Shown here: piece by piece, positions 9,291 through 18,046 of the stretch | How positions within the stretch are numbered: position 1 is the first letter of the stretch | How the letters are laid out: every line of letters begins with the position of its first letter | NCBI GenBank assembly: GCA_039935015.1 | Contig: JBDTLC010000099.1 | Span: forward strand, 1 to 47,861 | Direction: 5' to 3' | Source of the DNA: Paralcaligenes sp039935015 | GTDB taxonomy: Bacteria; Pseudomonadota; Gammaproteobacteria; Burkholderiales; Burkholderiaceae_B | Length of the DNA: 47,861 nucleotides | Notes under the pieces: generated by a model | Database searches by the model: none | Seen by the model: the letters and a program-made list of their open reading frames with translations, nothing else | What the model was told of the DNA's origin: nothing | Made by a program: the position numbers and the translations under genes

Positions 9291-10526
9291 ATGAGACGCG
9301 TATTTCCCGCCTGGACCGTTCCCGTTATCGCAATTCTCGTCCTGCAGACGACCACAGCGTTTTTGACTAGGCTCATCCCCATCGCCTTTCCAGCCATGAT
9401 GGAACCATTAGGCTGGAACGGAAGCTGGATAGGGTATTTGACCGCTGCCACCACTATCGGTGCACTTTTCATCCTGATCGTCGGCACGACATTGATCCGG
9501 CAAATAGGCGGAATCCGCGCTGTTCAGATCGGCTTACTGCTGGGCGCGGCAAGCGTCGTTCTCTTTCTTTTCCCTTCGCTCCTCCTCGCTCTTGCGGGCA
9601 GCTTCATGATAGGCCTGAGTTATGGCACGGCAAGCCCCGCAGGCAGTGAAGTGCTGCAACGATTTTCACCCCCGGAGAGCCGGAATCTGGTCTTCTCGAT
9701 AAAACAGGCGGGTGTGCCGTTGGGCGGAGTCATCGCGGGCCTGACCATACCTCCGCTGATCGATCTGGCCGGATGGCGCATCGCACTGCTTGCGGCCGCC
9801 CTACTGGTTATCGTCACGACGTGTATCACCTGGCGCCTGCACGGCCGGGTCGATGAGCCTGCCGTGCGAACCAAGTTATACACTTGGCCCAACCGCAAAT
9901 CGATCCGCAATCTCGGCATACCTTTGAAAGCACTGACGCGCGGGCCAGGTTTGCCCAAGTTGGCGACGGCAGGTTTCCTGCTGGCGACCACCCAAAGCTG
10001 CTGGTTCACCTTCATGGTCATCTACTTGGTCGACGACTTGCACTATTCGCTAAGCTTGGCGGGCGTAGTTTTCGCGATTATGCAGGGTGCCGGTGTCGCA
10101 GGCCGAATCACACTGGGCTGGCTCGCCGACCGAATCGGCTCCGCGCCCCGGACTCTGGCCATTACTGCCGTGGGTTCCGCCCTGACGACTGCACTGCTGG
10201 GCATGAGCACCGAGGCATGGCCGCTATGGGCCATAATCTTGCTTTCGGCCGCGGCGGGGGCCACAGCCGCCAGCTGGAACGGAGTACAAATTGCCGAGGT
10301 CGCGCGCCGCTCACCACCCGAACTCGTGGGCGAGACAGCCGCAGGATCGTCCATCATCGTCTATTTGGCCAACATGGTCGCGCCCGTTGCCTTTGCTTCG
10401 TTCGTCGCCATCACAGGGCGCTTCGACCACGCTTTCCTGGCCACGGCCGGTTTCAGCCTGCTTTCTTTAGTATTTCTGGCTGGCCTGGATGGGAAGGTGG
10501 TGAAGGCAGCAGAAAACTTTAAATAG
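9291..10526 (+). CDS. MFS transporter
   Basis: A 411-residue membrane protein with about twelve hydrophobic segments in two halves split by a basic cytoplasmic loop (about residues 185-215), the usual major facilitator layout. The loop after helix 2 has the degenerate TTLIRQIGGIRAV, and the equivalent loop in the second half has GWLADRIG, a good match to the MFS signature. Substrate cannot be deduced; it has no strong similarity that I recognise to a characterised transporter. It is transcribed alone after ogt (54-base gap) and converges with the hydroxyacid dehydrogenase gene. Confidence 0.85.
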   Translation: MRRVFPAWTVPVIAILVLQTTTAFLTRLIPIAFPAMMEPLGWNGSWIGYLTAATTIGALFILIVGTTLIRQIGGIRAVQIGLLLGAASVVLFLFPSLLLALAGSFMIGLSYGTASPAGSEVLQRFSPPESRNLVFSIKQAGVPLGGVIAGLTIPPLIDLAGWRIALLAAALLVIVTTCITWRLHGRVDEPAVRTKLYTWPNRKSIRNLGIPLKALTRGPGLPKLATAGFLLATTQSCWFTFMVIYLVDDLHYSLSLAGVVFAIMQGAGVAGRITLGWLADRIGSAPRTLAITAVGSALTTALLGMSTEAWPLWAIILLSAAAGATAASWNGVQIAEVARRSPPELVGETAAGSSIIVYLANMVAPVAFASFVAITGRFDHAFLATAGFSLLSLVFLAGLDGKVVKAAENFK

Positions 10527-10569
10527 CCGCATCGCAAGGCAAACCTGACCACCTTGCCAAGCCGCCGCT

Positions 10570-11535
10570 TCAATTCAGCACATGGATGGGCTGTCCGTCG
10601 CCCCAGGCGGTAATGGCCTTGACTGCATTCTGATAAAACGCCCGAAAATTCTCCGGGTTGACGTAACCCAGATGGGGCGTGAGCAAAACGTTGTCAAGCT
10701 GTCGAATCGGATCATCGGCTGCCAGCGGTTCTTCCGGATAAACGTCTAAGCCGGCTCCGGCTATTTTCTTGTCTTTCAGCAAGCGGCATAAGGCCGCCAC
10801 ATCCACTAGACCGGCGCGCGACGTATTGACCAGGTACGCACTTGCTTTCATCGCATCCAGCGATTGCGCATCGACCAGGCCGCGAGTACTTGCGCTCAAC
10901 ACCAGATGCAGACTGACGACGTCGGACCGACTAAACAACGTATGTTTGTCGACACGACACACGCCAGCTTGCGCAGCGCGCTCATCGGTCAGATGCGGGC
11001 TGTATGCCAACACGCTCATGCCAAAGGCCTTGCCGGCTAAAGCCACGGACTGGCCCAGCTTGCCCAAACCCAGCACCCCTAGAGTCTTGCCGGCAACGAT
11101 ACCTGGCAACCGGGTTTGCCACAGGCCCGATCGCATCGCGTGATTTTCCGCAGCCATGTTCTTGAACAAGCCCAAAATGTGCGCCCAAGCCAGTTCTGCC
11201 GTGGCGGCAACTGCCTGCGGACTGCCTGGCGCGCCGCACACGACGACCCCTTGCGCCTTGCAAGCCGACATATCCATGCTTAGATTACGCATGCCGGTCG
11301 TTACCAGCAAACGCAAGCGGGGCAACTGCTGCAGCAACTCCAACGGAAACGGGGTGCGCTCGCGCATGGCCACAACAACGTCGAAGCCGACCAAAGCCGC
11401 CACCCTTTCATGCAAGGCTTGCGGTAGCGTTTCAGTAAACACAGTAAGTTGCAGGCCGCTGCCCAATGATGACCAATCGGCCATGTGTCGCGCAACATCC
11501 AGATAATCGTCGAGTACAGCTATTTTAATTTCCAC
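10570..11535 (-). CDS. D-isomer-specific 2-hydroxyacid dehydrogenase
   Basis: A 321-residue NAD(P)-dependent dehydrogenase that interconverts 2-hydroxy and 2-keto acids. The Rossmann motif GVLGLGKLG lies at about residue 153-161. The catalytic set is visible: Arg in NTSRAGLVD, Glu in LDVYPEEPL, and His in LTPHLGYV. The C-terminal GAGLDVYPEEPL block is typical of the formate/phosphoglycerate dehydrogenase superfamily. The exact substrate (glyoxylate, hydroxypyruvate or another keto acid) cannot be told from sequence. It is transcribed toward the MFS gene, and the intervening 43 bases contain a six-base-pair inverted repeat without a T-run. The dsbC-like gene lies directly downstream (its stop starts at 11555) in the same direction, so it is upstream of this gene. 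Confidence 0.87.
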   Translation of the reverse strand: MEIKIAVLDDYLDVARHMADWSSLGSGLQLTVFTETLPQALHERVAALVGFDVVVAMRERTPFPLELLQQLPRLRLLVTTGMRNLSMDMSACKAQGVVVCGAPGSPQAVAATAELAWAHILGLFKNMAAENHAMRSGLWQTRLPGIVAGKTLGVLGLGKLGQSVALAGKAFGMSVLAYSPHLTDERAAQAGVCRVDKHTLFSRSDVVSLHLVLSASTRGLVDAQSLDAMKASAYLVNTSRAGLVDVAALCRLLKDKKIAGAGLDVYPEEPLAADDPIRQLDNVLLTPHLGYVNPENFRAFYQNAVKAITAWGDGQPIHVLN

Positions 11536-11554
11536 AGGAATGGCCCACTATTTG

Positions 11555-12334
11555 TTAATTCAGGCTGTCGAGCTTTTCCCGCAAATTTTCCAGCGGCAAA
11601 GCACCGTTGACACGGGTGCCGTCAGCAAAGAAGATGGCAGGCGTGCCTTGTATCATCAGCTTTTTGCCCAGTGCCAGAATTTGCTTGACGGGTGTGTCGC
11701 ACACGGCCGAGACCGGAGCCTTGCCATTTACCATCCAGTCGGTCCAGGCGCCGGTCCGATCTTTCGCACACCAGACATCGCGGGCCTTGATTGCCGAATC
11801 TGGCGACAGAATTGGCAGCAAGAACGTGTAGACCGTGACGTTGTCGATATCCTTCAACGTGTGATGCAGCTGCTTGCAATATACACAATTGGGGTCCTCG
11901 AAAACCGCCATCTTTCGCGCGCCTGTGCCCTTGACCTGCTTGATCGCCAGATCCAGCGGCAATGACGCAAAAGACACTTTCGAGAGCGCAGCCAGACGCT
12001 CCGAAGTGAGGTCGACACGGGTCTTCGCGTCGATCAGCGAGCCCTGCAGCAAATAGCTGACCTGTGCGTCGGTATAGATCACGTCCATGCCAATCTGCAC
12101 CTCATACAAACCGGGGAACGGCGTTTCTCTAACGGCCGTCACCTCGACTTCGGGAAATCGGGTCGAAAACACGCTCTTGATGGTATCCATCGTGGCATTG
12201 CCCTGCGACGCAGGTAGAGATTCCGCCAGTGGGGCAGGTGTGGCACTGACAGTTTGCGCATGCCCGGGCACGCCTAAAAAGCCCAGACCAGCACACAAAA
12301 CCATTCCCAGGTACGTTGAGAACCGCATACTCAT
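11555..12334 (-). CDS. dsbC: Thiol:disulfide interchange protein, DsbC family
   Basis: Periplasmic disulfide isomerase. The 259-residue product has a signal peptide ending near GHAQ (residue 27), an N-terminal DsbC dimerisation domain (about 45-115) and a thioredoxin fold with the active-site CVYC at Cys150 and Cys153, then the cis-Pro loop QGTPAIFF. Two further cysteines (WCAKD and AVCDTP) match the structural disulfide of DsbC. The active site is CVYC where E. coli has CGYC. The frame is open to 12370, but ATG at 12334 has AGGAG five bases upstream. It is the last gene of a mltA-ubiH-like-dsbC run; the gap to the monooxygenase is 41 bases. DsbD, its reductant, is not in the window. Confidence 0.92.
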   Translation of the reverse strand: MSMRFSTYLGMVLCAGLGFLGVPGHAQTVSATPAPLAESLPASQGNATMDTIKSVFSTRFPEVEVTAVRETPFPGLYEVQIGMDVIYTDAQVSYLLQGSLIDAKTRVDLTSERLAALSKVSFASLPLDLAIKQVKGTGARKMAVFEDPNCVYCKQLHHTLKDIDNVTVYTFLLPILSPDSAIKARDVWCAKDRTGAWTDWMVNGKAPVSAVCDTPVKQILALGKKLMIQGTPAIFFADGTRVNGALPLENLREKLDSLN

Positions 12335-12375
12335 AAAAACTCCTGATTCTTTGCCAGGCACCAGGCCCACAGGAG

Positions 12376-13548
12376 CTAATGCCCCGATGCGCTCGCAATC
12401 AAAAACCGTTTAACAAAAGGCAGCCGATCAACACATTGCATGCCCATATTGCGTGCCCACGAGACAGGTGCCGACTGGGCAGCAAACAGGCGATGCAAAC
12501 CATCGGTGGCTATGCGCATGGCCAACATCGGTTCGGCACGTGCGCGACGATAGCGTTGTAACACACGATAATCCGCCACACTGCGATAGGCTTCTTTCTC
12601 GCCCAGCACACGCAGCAGTTCCTGCACATCAGCTAACCCCAGATTCAAGCCCTGGCCAGCCAGCGGGTGAATCCGGTGGGCCGCGTCGCCCACCAGCGCC
12701 ACACCCGGCGCGATCATATCGCTGTGCTCCAGGAACAACGGAAAGCCAAACAGCGGGCTGCGCACCTGCAAGCGTCCCAAACGTCCATCCGTCACGGCTT
12801 GCAAACGGACTTGCAGATCTACATTACGTTGCGGTTCGGGCATATCCTGCAATGCTTTAGCCAAATCCTGCGGCATGGACCAGACCATCGACACCTGATG
12901 TCCGTCGGCCGTATCGGGCATGGGTAAAAGTGCCAGAACGCCATCGGCGGTGAACCATTGCAACGCAATTTGCTGATGCGCCAGTTCAGACGTCAAATGC
13001 ACGACCAGGCCGATATCGCCGTATGGTCTGGATCGGCTGGAAATGCGCGCGGCATGGCGCAGTGGCGAACTTGCGCCGTCGGCTCCGACCAACAGGTCGG
13101 CCGCAATGCGCTGGCCCGATTCGGTTACCACGACACCGGCTTGGATCTCGTGAAATGATTCAGGCTGCCAGCGTATGCCATACACCTGTACCGCCTGCTG
13201 CAACACGCGTTCAATTTCACTGGATTCAACAATCCAGGCCAGAGTCGTTTGAGCGGCCTGCCACGCCTGCAAGGTGACGCAGCCATCGGCATCGCCATAC
13301 ACTTCCATACCCTCGACCGGTGTCAGCCGGGCTGAATCGAGCATGCTCCAGACACCCAGATCGGCCAGAAACTGCTGGCTGACCGTTGAAATGGCATACA
13401 CCCTCGGGCAAAATACATTGGCTTGGGCCGGTGGCGAAGCCAATCGCGGCCCAATCAAAGTCGCAGCAAAGCCGTCTCTGGCCAACCCCAGCGCACACGC
13501 CAACCCCACAATGCCCGCACCACACACAACAACGGACTCTTTGTTCAT
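12376..13548 (-). CDS. UbiH/UbiF/COQ6-family FAD-dependent monooxygenase
   Basis: A 390-residue flavin hydroxylase of the family that adds ring hydroxyls in ubiquinone synthesis. The N-terminal FAD dinucleotide motif VVCGAGIVGLACAL, the middle LLVGADGASSPLR (DG motif) and the late VALVGDAAHRIHPLAGQGLNLG motif are all present. Which ring position (C4a, C5 or C6) it hydroxylates cannot be read from sequence, so I leave the symbol blank. The start ATG at 13548 overlaps the mltA stop in an ATGA arrangement, which implies translational coupling, and a GGAG lies upstream inside mltA. The frame is open further upstream, but the flavin motif starts only six residues after this ATG. Confidence 0.9.
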   Translation of the reverse strand: MNKESVVVCGAGIVGLACALGLARDGFAATLIGPRLASPPAQANVFCPRVYAISTVSQQFLADLGVWSMLDSARLTPVEGMEVYGDADGCVTLQAWQAAQTTLAWIVESSEIERVLQQAVQVYGIRWQPESFHEIQAGVVVTESGQRIAADLLVGADGASSPLRHAARISSRSRPYGDIGLVVHLTSELAHQQIALQWFTADGVLALLPMPDTADGHQVSMVWSMPQDLAKALQDMPEPQRNVDLQVRLQAVTDGRLGRLQVRSPLFGFPLFLEHSDMIAPGVALVGDAAHRIHPLAGQGLNLGLADVQELLRVLGEKEAYRSVADYRVLQRYRRARAEPMLAMRIATDGLHRLFAAQSAPVSWARNMGMQCVDRLPFVKRFLIASASGH

Positions 13549-14828
13549 CGCGCCGAGGGAGCTCCTGCCTGTTTGGGCCATAACACCCACATCTCGCCAC
13601 GCTGTTTCATGCGCCCGGCCAGGGCGCCGGCTTCATCACCAAATCCCCAATAAAAGTCGGCACGGCCTGCTCCCTTGATAGCCGCCCCAGTGTCCTGAGC
13701 GAACACCAACCGGTCAAGCGGGCGGGCCGTAGCGGGATAAGTCGTACTTAAGTAGACGGGCGCCCCCAGAGGCACAAAACTGGTATCAACGGCAATCGCT
13801 CGTTGGCTCACCAAAGGAATACCGTAGCCCCCGCGCGGGCCCAGATCAGCGTCCGACACGGCCTCTTCGCGAAAGAAAACTTCGGCCGGATTGGCATTGA
13901 GCATTTCTTGTACGCGTCCGGGATGCAGCTTTGCCCAGGCCTTGATGTTTTGCATCGATGCCTTTGCCAAAGGCATCTGTCCCTGATCGGTCAACCATTT
14001 TCCTATCGAGGCATACGGACGACCATTGTGATCGGCATACGCCAAGCGTATCGTCTGGCCCGAAGGCAATAAGGCGCGACCCGACCCTTGTACAGTTAGA
14101 AAAAACGCCTCTACAGGATCATTGACCCATACAATGACGGGCGGCTGCTTTGGCGAGGCCGCTATTTCGGCACGGGTGTCGTAGGGAACTACGCGTTTGC
14201 CAACCAGCTTGCCGCGTATACGTTTGCCGGCCAATTCCGGGTAAACAGAACCCAGATCGATGGTCAGTAAATCACTAGGAGCCGCGTACAAGGGCCATTG
14301 ATATTGGCCGCCGCGTGTACGCGAAGCACGTACCAGCGGTTCGTAATAGCCCGTCACAGTGTTGATGGCCGGGCGCCCGGCGGAATCCAGCACGTGCCAA
14401 GGCTGCAAGTGATCCTGCAAGAACCGCCGCACCGACATAGGGTCTGGCGCCGCCATTGAGATACCCGACGAAAGAACTGCGGCGCACACTGGCTGCCAAG
14501 CACGGGGAGTCGCGCGCGCCGGCATCGCAAGGGATCCGGATACAGGCCGCATCAAGCCCTTGCAATTATTGACGAATGCTTTCCAGACATGAGATAAATC
14601 ATCGCTTTGCCAGCCCGGCAAAGCTGCCCAGGCCGTGGGCTGGAACTTGGCTGCCAATGCGCGCGGTGCAGTGAGCGGCATGGCACCAAGCGCAGGCACA
14701 CTTAAGGGCAGTTCTGCGATATTCGGCGTCGGAGAGGGGCCGGGCGCAGGCGCCTGATTGCTTTCCTGCACGGTACTGCATGCCGCCAAAAGAGCCAACA
14801 GGAAGGAAGACAACAATATTCTTTTCAT
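13545..14828 (-). CDS. mltA: Membrane-bound lytic murein transglycosylase A
   Basis: Cleaves peptidoglycan glycan strands to 1,6-anhydro-muropeptides at the outer membrane. The 427-residue product begins with a lipoprotein signal peptide and lipobox LLAAC (Cys17), followed by a proline-rich linker. The MltA barrel (about residues 130-320) includes VTGYYEPLVRASRT and the YADHNGRPYASIGKWL block; the 3D domain at the C terminus has the AVDTSFVPLG and VFAQDTGAAIKGAGRADFYWG signature with the three conserved aspartates. It is first in the run with the UbiH-like gene and dsbC. Start ATG at 14828. Confidence 0.95.
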   Translation of the reverse strand: MKRILLSSFLLALLAACSTVQESNQAPAPGPSPTPNIAELPLSVPALGAMPLTAPRALAAKFQPTAWAALPGWQSDDLSHVWKAFVNNCKGLMRPVSGSLAMPARATPRAWQPVCAAVLSSGISMAAPDPMSVRRFLQDHLQPWHVLDSAGRPAINTVTGYYEPLVRASRTRGGQYQWPLYAAPSDLLTIDLGSVYPELAGKRIRGKLVGKRVVPYDTRAEIAASPKQPPVIVWVNDPVEAFFLTVQGSGRALLPSGQTIRLAYADHNGRPYASIGKWLTDQGQMPLAKASMQNIKAWAKLHPGRVQEMLNANPAEVFFREEAVSDADLGPRGGYGIPLVSQRAIAVDTSFVPLGAPVYLSTTYPATARPLDRLVFAQDTGAAIKGAGRADFYWGFGDEAGALAGRMKQRGEMWVLWPKQAGAPSAR

Positions 14829-14863
14829 GCACTACTTTAAAAATGAGGATATCCGGACACGGA

Positions 14864-15280
14864 TTAATGCAGTGTACGCGGCATAGCCAGCACAAATTCT
14901 TTAATGGCTACTTCGAAGGGAATGCCATTTTCACCCACGCAATGATAGGCGCCGCGCATCGTCCCGATGGGGGTGGGCAATGGACAGCCGCTAGTATATT
15001 CAAATGTTTCTCCGGGGCTTAGCAAAGGCTGCTGGCCTACCACCCCCAGACCTCGAACCTCTTGCACCCGCTCCTGGCCATCGGTAATGATCCAGTGACG
15101 GCTAATGACCTGAGCCGCGTGTTCGCCGCTATTGGTAATGCGTACTGTGTAAGCAAACAGGAACTGCTGCTCGCTGGGTTCAGATTGCTCTGGCAGGTAT
15201 TGCGGAGTCACGGTAATAGTCAGATCGTAAGGTTTCACGAGGAGATCCCGAATTAAGCGATTCACGGTGTAAAAAGACAT
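14864..15280 (-). CDS. apaG: ApaG domain protein
   Basis: Small fibronectin-III-like beta-sandwich protein whose E. coli relative affects Co2+ resistance and Mg2+ efflux; the molecular role is not settled. The 138-residue product has the ApaG core with FAYTVRITNSG, SRHWIITD, VRGLGVVGQQPLLSPGETFEYTSG and PTPIGTMRGAYHC. It is about 12 residues longer at the N terminus than typical ApaG (about 125); an internal start is possible but I see no better ribosome-binding site. It diverges from rpe across 68 bases and lies upstream of mltA with a 35-base gap, in the same direction. Confidence 0.93.
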   Translation of the reverse strand: MSFYTVNRLIRDLLVKPYDLTITVTPQYLPEQSEPSEQQFLFAYTVRITNSGEHAAQVISRHWIITDGQERVQEVRGLGVVGQQPLLSPGETFEYTSGCPLPTPIGTMRGAYHCVGENGIPFEVAIKEFVLAMPRTLH

Positions 15281-15348
15281 TCAACGCCAATCTGTAATAA
15301 TGGCGCATACTCGATTCTATTCTCGAACTACGGATTCAGTTGACGCCC

Positions 15349-16041
15349 ATGCCCGCCACCCGCATTGCACCCAGCATTCTGGCCGCCAACTTCGCCTGTC
15401 TGGGCGAAGAAGTCCGCAATGTCATTGCCGCTGGCGCGGACTGGATACACTTCGACGTCATGGACAACCATTTTGTTCCCAACCTGACAATGGGTCCCAT
15501 GATATGCGAGGCCATAAAACCCTACGCCACGGTACCCATCGACGTCCACCTGATGGTCGAGCCGGTAGATGACATTATCCCGCAATTTGCCAAAGCCGGC
15601 GCCCACATCATTAGTTTTCACCCCGAGGCTTCACGCCACCCCGACCGCTCCCTGGCTCTCATCAAAGAACATGGTTGCAAGGCGGGGCTGGTGTTCAGCC
15701 CCGCCACGCCGCTCAACTGGCTGGACTATGTCATGGACAAGCTCGATGTCGTGTTGCTAATGTCCGTCAATCCGGGGTTTGGCGGCCAGCACTTTATTCC
15801 GGCGACGCTGGGCAAGTTGGCCCAGGTGCGGCAAAAAATCGATGCCTGGCGCGACGCCGGTGGCCAAGATATCGCCCTTGAGGTCGATGGTGGCGTCAAG
15901 GTTGACAATATTGCCGCCATACGCACCGCGGGCGCCGACACCTTTGTGGCGGGCTCTGCTATTTTTGGCCACGCCGATTACAAGGTGATCATCGATGCGA
16001 TGCGCAGCGAAATCACCAAGGCAGAATCCATCTCCGTGTAG
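15349..16041 (+). CDS. rpe: Ribulose-phosphate 3-epimerase
   Basis: Interconverts ribulose 5-phosphate and xylulose 5-phosphate in the pentose phosphate pathway and, where present, the Calvin cycle. The 230-residue TIM barrel shows IAPSILAANFACLGEE, WIHFDVMDNHFVPNLT, DVHLMV, SVNPGFGGQHFI and EVDGGVKVDN, containing the metal-binding His and Asp residues and catalytic aspartates. An in-frame TTG exists at 15340, but ATG at 15349 gives the family's standard N terminus. In several relatives a phosphoglycolate phosphatase gene (gph) follows rpe before trpE; here 242 bases of non-coding sequence lead straight to the trp leader. Confidence 0.95.
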   Translation: MPATRIAPSILAANFACLGEEVRNVIAAGADWIHFDVMDNHFVPNLTMGPMICEAIKPYATVPIDVHLMVEPVDDIIPQFAKAGAHIISFHPEASRHPDRSLALIKEHGCKAGLVFSPATPLNWLDYVMDKLDVVLLMSVNPGFGGQHFIPATLGKLAQVRQKIDAWRDAGGQDIALEVDGGVKVDNIAAIRTAGADTFVAGSAIFGHADYKVIIDAMRSEITKAESISV

Positions 16042-16283
16042 CGGCACGCCTTGTCAACGGCACCCCACCCTATTCGCCAAAAATGGCAGCCACAAGGGCT
16101 GCCGCCACAGGAGCCACAGGCACACATTTGTTGTGGCACCCTTGGTGGCTGCCAACAATGAAACCAACGCTGTAAAATCCAATACGTGCGAATTCTTGAA
16201 AGCGATGATATAGTGTGGTCTATTCGAAGCAACGGCCCGCTGTGCGGGCAAGCACAAAAACACTTCTATATTCAACCAACACC
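16042..16283. other. Non-coding region between rpe and the trp leader
   Basis: No credible gene. It holds a seven-base-pair hairpin, 16085-16091 with 16097-16103, loop of five. Read on the minus strand this hairpin is followed by ATTTTT, so it resembles an intrinsic terminator for transcription running leftward; read on the plus strand no T-run follows, so it is a weak stop for rpe. Further downstream 16104-16155 contains several GCCACA-type short repeats. The last 90 bases carry the likely trp promoter. Confidence 0.5.
16196..16224 (+). promoter_or_regulatory. Putative trp operon promoter
   Basis: TTGAAA at 16196-16201, a 17-base spacer and TCTATT at 16219-16224 make a reasonable sigma-70 match (five of six and four of six positions). 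It would start transcription near 16231, about 50 bases before the leader peptide. A TATAGT at 16209 is a competing -10 element but has no good -35. Confidence 0.35.
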
Positions 16284-16355
16284 ATGACTGCCGCTACCTC
16301 CTATTGCTCTACGCCCCGCGCCTATTGGCGCTGGTGGCGTTTGTGTTCTGGGTAG
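16284..16355 (+). CDS. trpL: trp operon leader peptide
   Basis: A 23-codon reading frame, ATG at 16284 and TAG at 16353-16355, too short for routine gene finding. Residues 14-20 read YWRWWRL: three tryptophan codons within four positions (codons 15, 17 and 18), an enrichment that is hard to get by chance. It is followed by overlapping antiterminator and terminator hairpins and then trpE, the classical arrangement of ribosome-controlled attenuation. No strong Shine-Dalgarno sequence is seen before the ATG. The peptide itself should have no function beyond sensing charged tRNA-Trp. Confidence 0.85.
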   Translation: MTAATSYCSTPRAYWRWWRLCSG

Positions 16356-16451
16356 CGGTAATTCTCGCCCGGCCTTCAAGACTACGTCTTTTTCACGCCG
16401 ACAGCATTACCTGAAATCTACGCCCGGAACTCAATTTGGCCGGGCTTTTTT
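16345..16451 (+). promoter_or_regulatory. trp attenuator: antiterminator and terminator alternatives
   Basis: Antiterminator: 16345-16355 pairs with 16418-16430, eleven base pairs including one G-U and a two-base bulge (16421-16422). Its 5' arm overlaps the leader stop codon. The 3' arm contains the 5' arm of the terminator (16422-16427), so the two folds exclude each other. Expected logic: a ribosome stalled at the early Trp codons leaves 16345-16355 free to pair and transcription continues; a ribosome that reaches the stop covers it and the terminator forms. An extra pairing, 16291-16298 with 16351-16358 (eight perfect pairs), could act as the 1:2 'no translation' hairpin. Confidence 0.7.
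16422..16451 (+). terminator. Intrinsic terminator of the trp attenuator
   Basis: GCCCGG at 16422-16427 pairs with CCGGGC at 16440-16445 around a 12-base loop and is followed directly by six T residues (16446-16451). It lies 47 bases before the trpE start codon. Confidence 0.8.
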
Positions 16452-16498
16452 GATTCCTGCCCGGTCTGTATGTAAAGCTGCACCACATCGAGACTACT

Positions 16499-18019
16499 AT
16501 GACAGAAATCGAATTCCAGGCACTGGCCGCACTGGGTTACAACCGAATCCCTCTCATCGCCGAAACCTACGCCGACCTGGATACGCCGCTGGCCATCTAT
16601 CTGAAGCTGGCCCATGCCGGACCCGAAGGCGGACGCAATAGCTGCCTGCTAGAGTCGGTCGTGGGGGGCGAACGCTTTGGACGCTATTCATTCATAGGCC
16701 TGCCTGCCAAGACCGTGATCCGCTCATCGGGCACACGCACTGAAGTGCTGCACCGAGGCGAGGTGGTGGAAACCTACGAAGGCGATCCGCTGGACTTTAT
16801 TGAAAGCTACCAGCAGCGCTTCAAGGTAGCGATCCGACCCGGGATGCCGCGTTTTGCAGGTGGGCTGGCCGGCTATTTCGGTTATGACACCGTGCGCCAT
16901 ATAGAGCCCCGGCTCGGCCCGGCGACCAAACCGTTCCCAGCCGGACAAGAGGGTGGCACGCCGGACATTATGCTGCTGCATATCGACGAGCTTGTCATTG
17001 TCGATAACCTGGCAGGGCACACCTACTTGATCGTCTACGCCGACCCACATCAAGCGGAAAGCTACGCCCTGGCCAAACGGCGCCTCAAAGAACTACGCGA
17101 AAAACTGCGTACGCCCGTCGTGATCCCGTATGCCTACGCCAGCATGCAGACCAATATTCGCCGCGACTTCGACAAAGAAGACTACATTGCGGCCGTGCGA
17201 AAAGCCAAGGAGTACATTGCCGCGGGCGATCTGATGCAAGTCCAGATCGGGCAGGTTATTGCCAAGCCGTTTCGCGACTCGCCCCTGTCACTGTACCGAT
17301 CTCTGCGCTCATTGAACCCATCGCCTTACATGTACTACTGGGATTTCGACAATTTCCACGTTGTGGGCTCGTCTCCGGAGATCCTGGTGCGTCAGGAAAT
17401 TGTGAACCAGGAAGATCGGAAACAGTGTGAAGTGACCATTCGCCCGCTGGCAGGCACACGCAAACGCGGCGCCACCCCGGAAGAAGACGCCGTGCTCGCC
17501 CAGGAGCTACTGGCGGATCCCAAGGAACGCGCCGAACACCTCATGCTGATAGATCTGGCTCGCAATGATATCGGCCGTATCGCGCAGACCGGCACAGTTA
17601 AGGTTACCGACACCATGGCGATCGAACGCTACTCGCACGTGATGCATCTGGTATCCAATGTAAGCGGTACGCTGCATGACGGCATGAGCAACATAGATGT
17701 GCTGCGCGCTACCTTCCCCGCCGGCACGCTTACCGGTGCGCCCAAGGTGCGGGCCATGGAAATCATAGATGAGCTCGAACCCGTGCGGCGCGGCATTTAT
17801 GGCGGGGCAGCGGGCTACCTGAGTTACGGCGGCGAAATGGATGTAGCCATCGCGATACGCACCGGCATCATTAAGGATGGAATGTTGTACGTGCAGGCGG
17901 CCGCCGGCATCGTGGCCGATTCCGACCCCGAAAAAGAATGGCTCGAAACCGAAGCTAAGGCGCGCGCTGTCCTGCGGGCCGCCGAACAAGTTCAATTCGG
18001 TCTGGACGAGCCCATATGA
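16499..18019 (+). CDS. trpE: Anthranilate synthase component I
   Basis: Makes anthranilate from chorismate with ammonia supplied by TrpG. The 506-residue chorismate-binding protein has the N-terminal tryptophan feedback site LLES (SCLLESVVGGERFGRYSF, about residues 50-67), and the catalytic half with QVQIGQVI, SPEILVR, RPLAGTRKRG, DLARNDIGRI and the GGAAGYLSYGGEMDVAIAIRT block. Feedback inhibition by tryptophan is therefore expected. First structural gene of trpEGDC; transcription reaches it only past the attenuator. Start ATG at 16499 has GAG about eight bases upstream. Confidence 0.97.
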   Translation: MTEIEFQALAALGYNRIPLIAETYADLDTPLAIYLKLAHAGPEGGRNSCLLESVVGGERFGRYSFIGLPAKTVIRSSGTRTEVLHRGEVVETYEGDPLDFIESYQQRFKVAIRPGMPRFAGGLAGYFGYDTVRHIEPRLGPATKPFPAGQEGGTPDIMLLHIDELVIVDNLAGHTYLIVYADPHQAESYALAKRRLKELREKLRTPVVIPYAYASMQTNIRRDFDKEDYIAAVRKAKEYIAAGDLMQVQIGQVIAKPFRDSPLSLYRSLRSLNPSPYMYYWDFDNFHVVGSSPEILVRQEIVNQEDRKQCEVTIRPLAGTRKRGATPEEDAVLAQELLADPKERAEHLMLIDLARNDIGRIAQTGTVKVTDTMAIERYSHVMHLVSNVSGTLHDGMSNIDVLRATFPAGTLTGAPKVRAMEIIDELEPVRRGIYGGAAGYLSYGGEMDVAIAIRTGIIKDGMLYVQAAAGIVADSDPEKEWLETEAKARAVLRAAEQVQFGLDEPI

Positions 18020-18046
18020 TGCCGCTGGCATCGTCAGGAGAATTAC

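Noticed and set aside
16382..16395. Small AAGAC/GTCTT hairpin followed by T residues between trpL and the attenuator as an additional terminator
   Set aside because: Five mostly A-T pairs with a three-base loop are too weak; at best a pause site.
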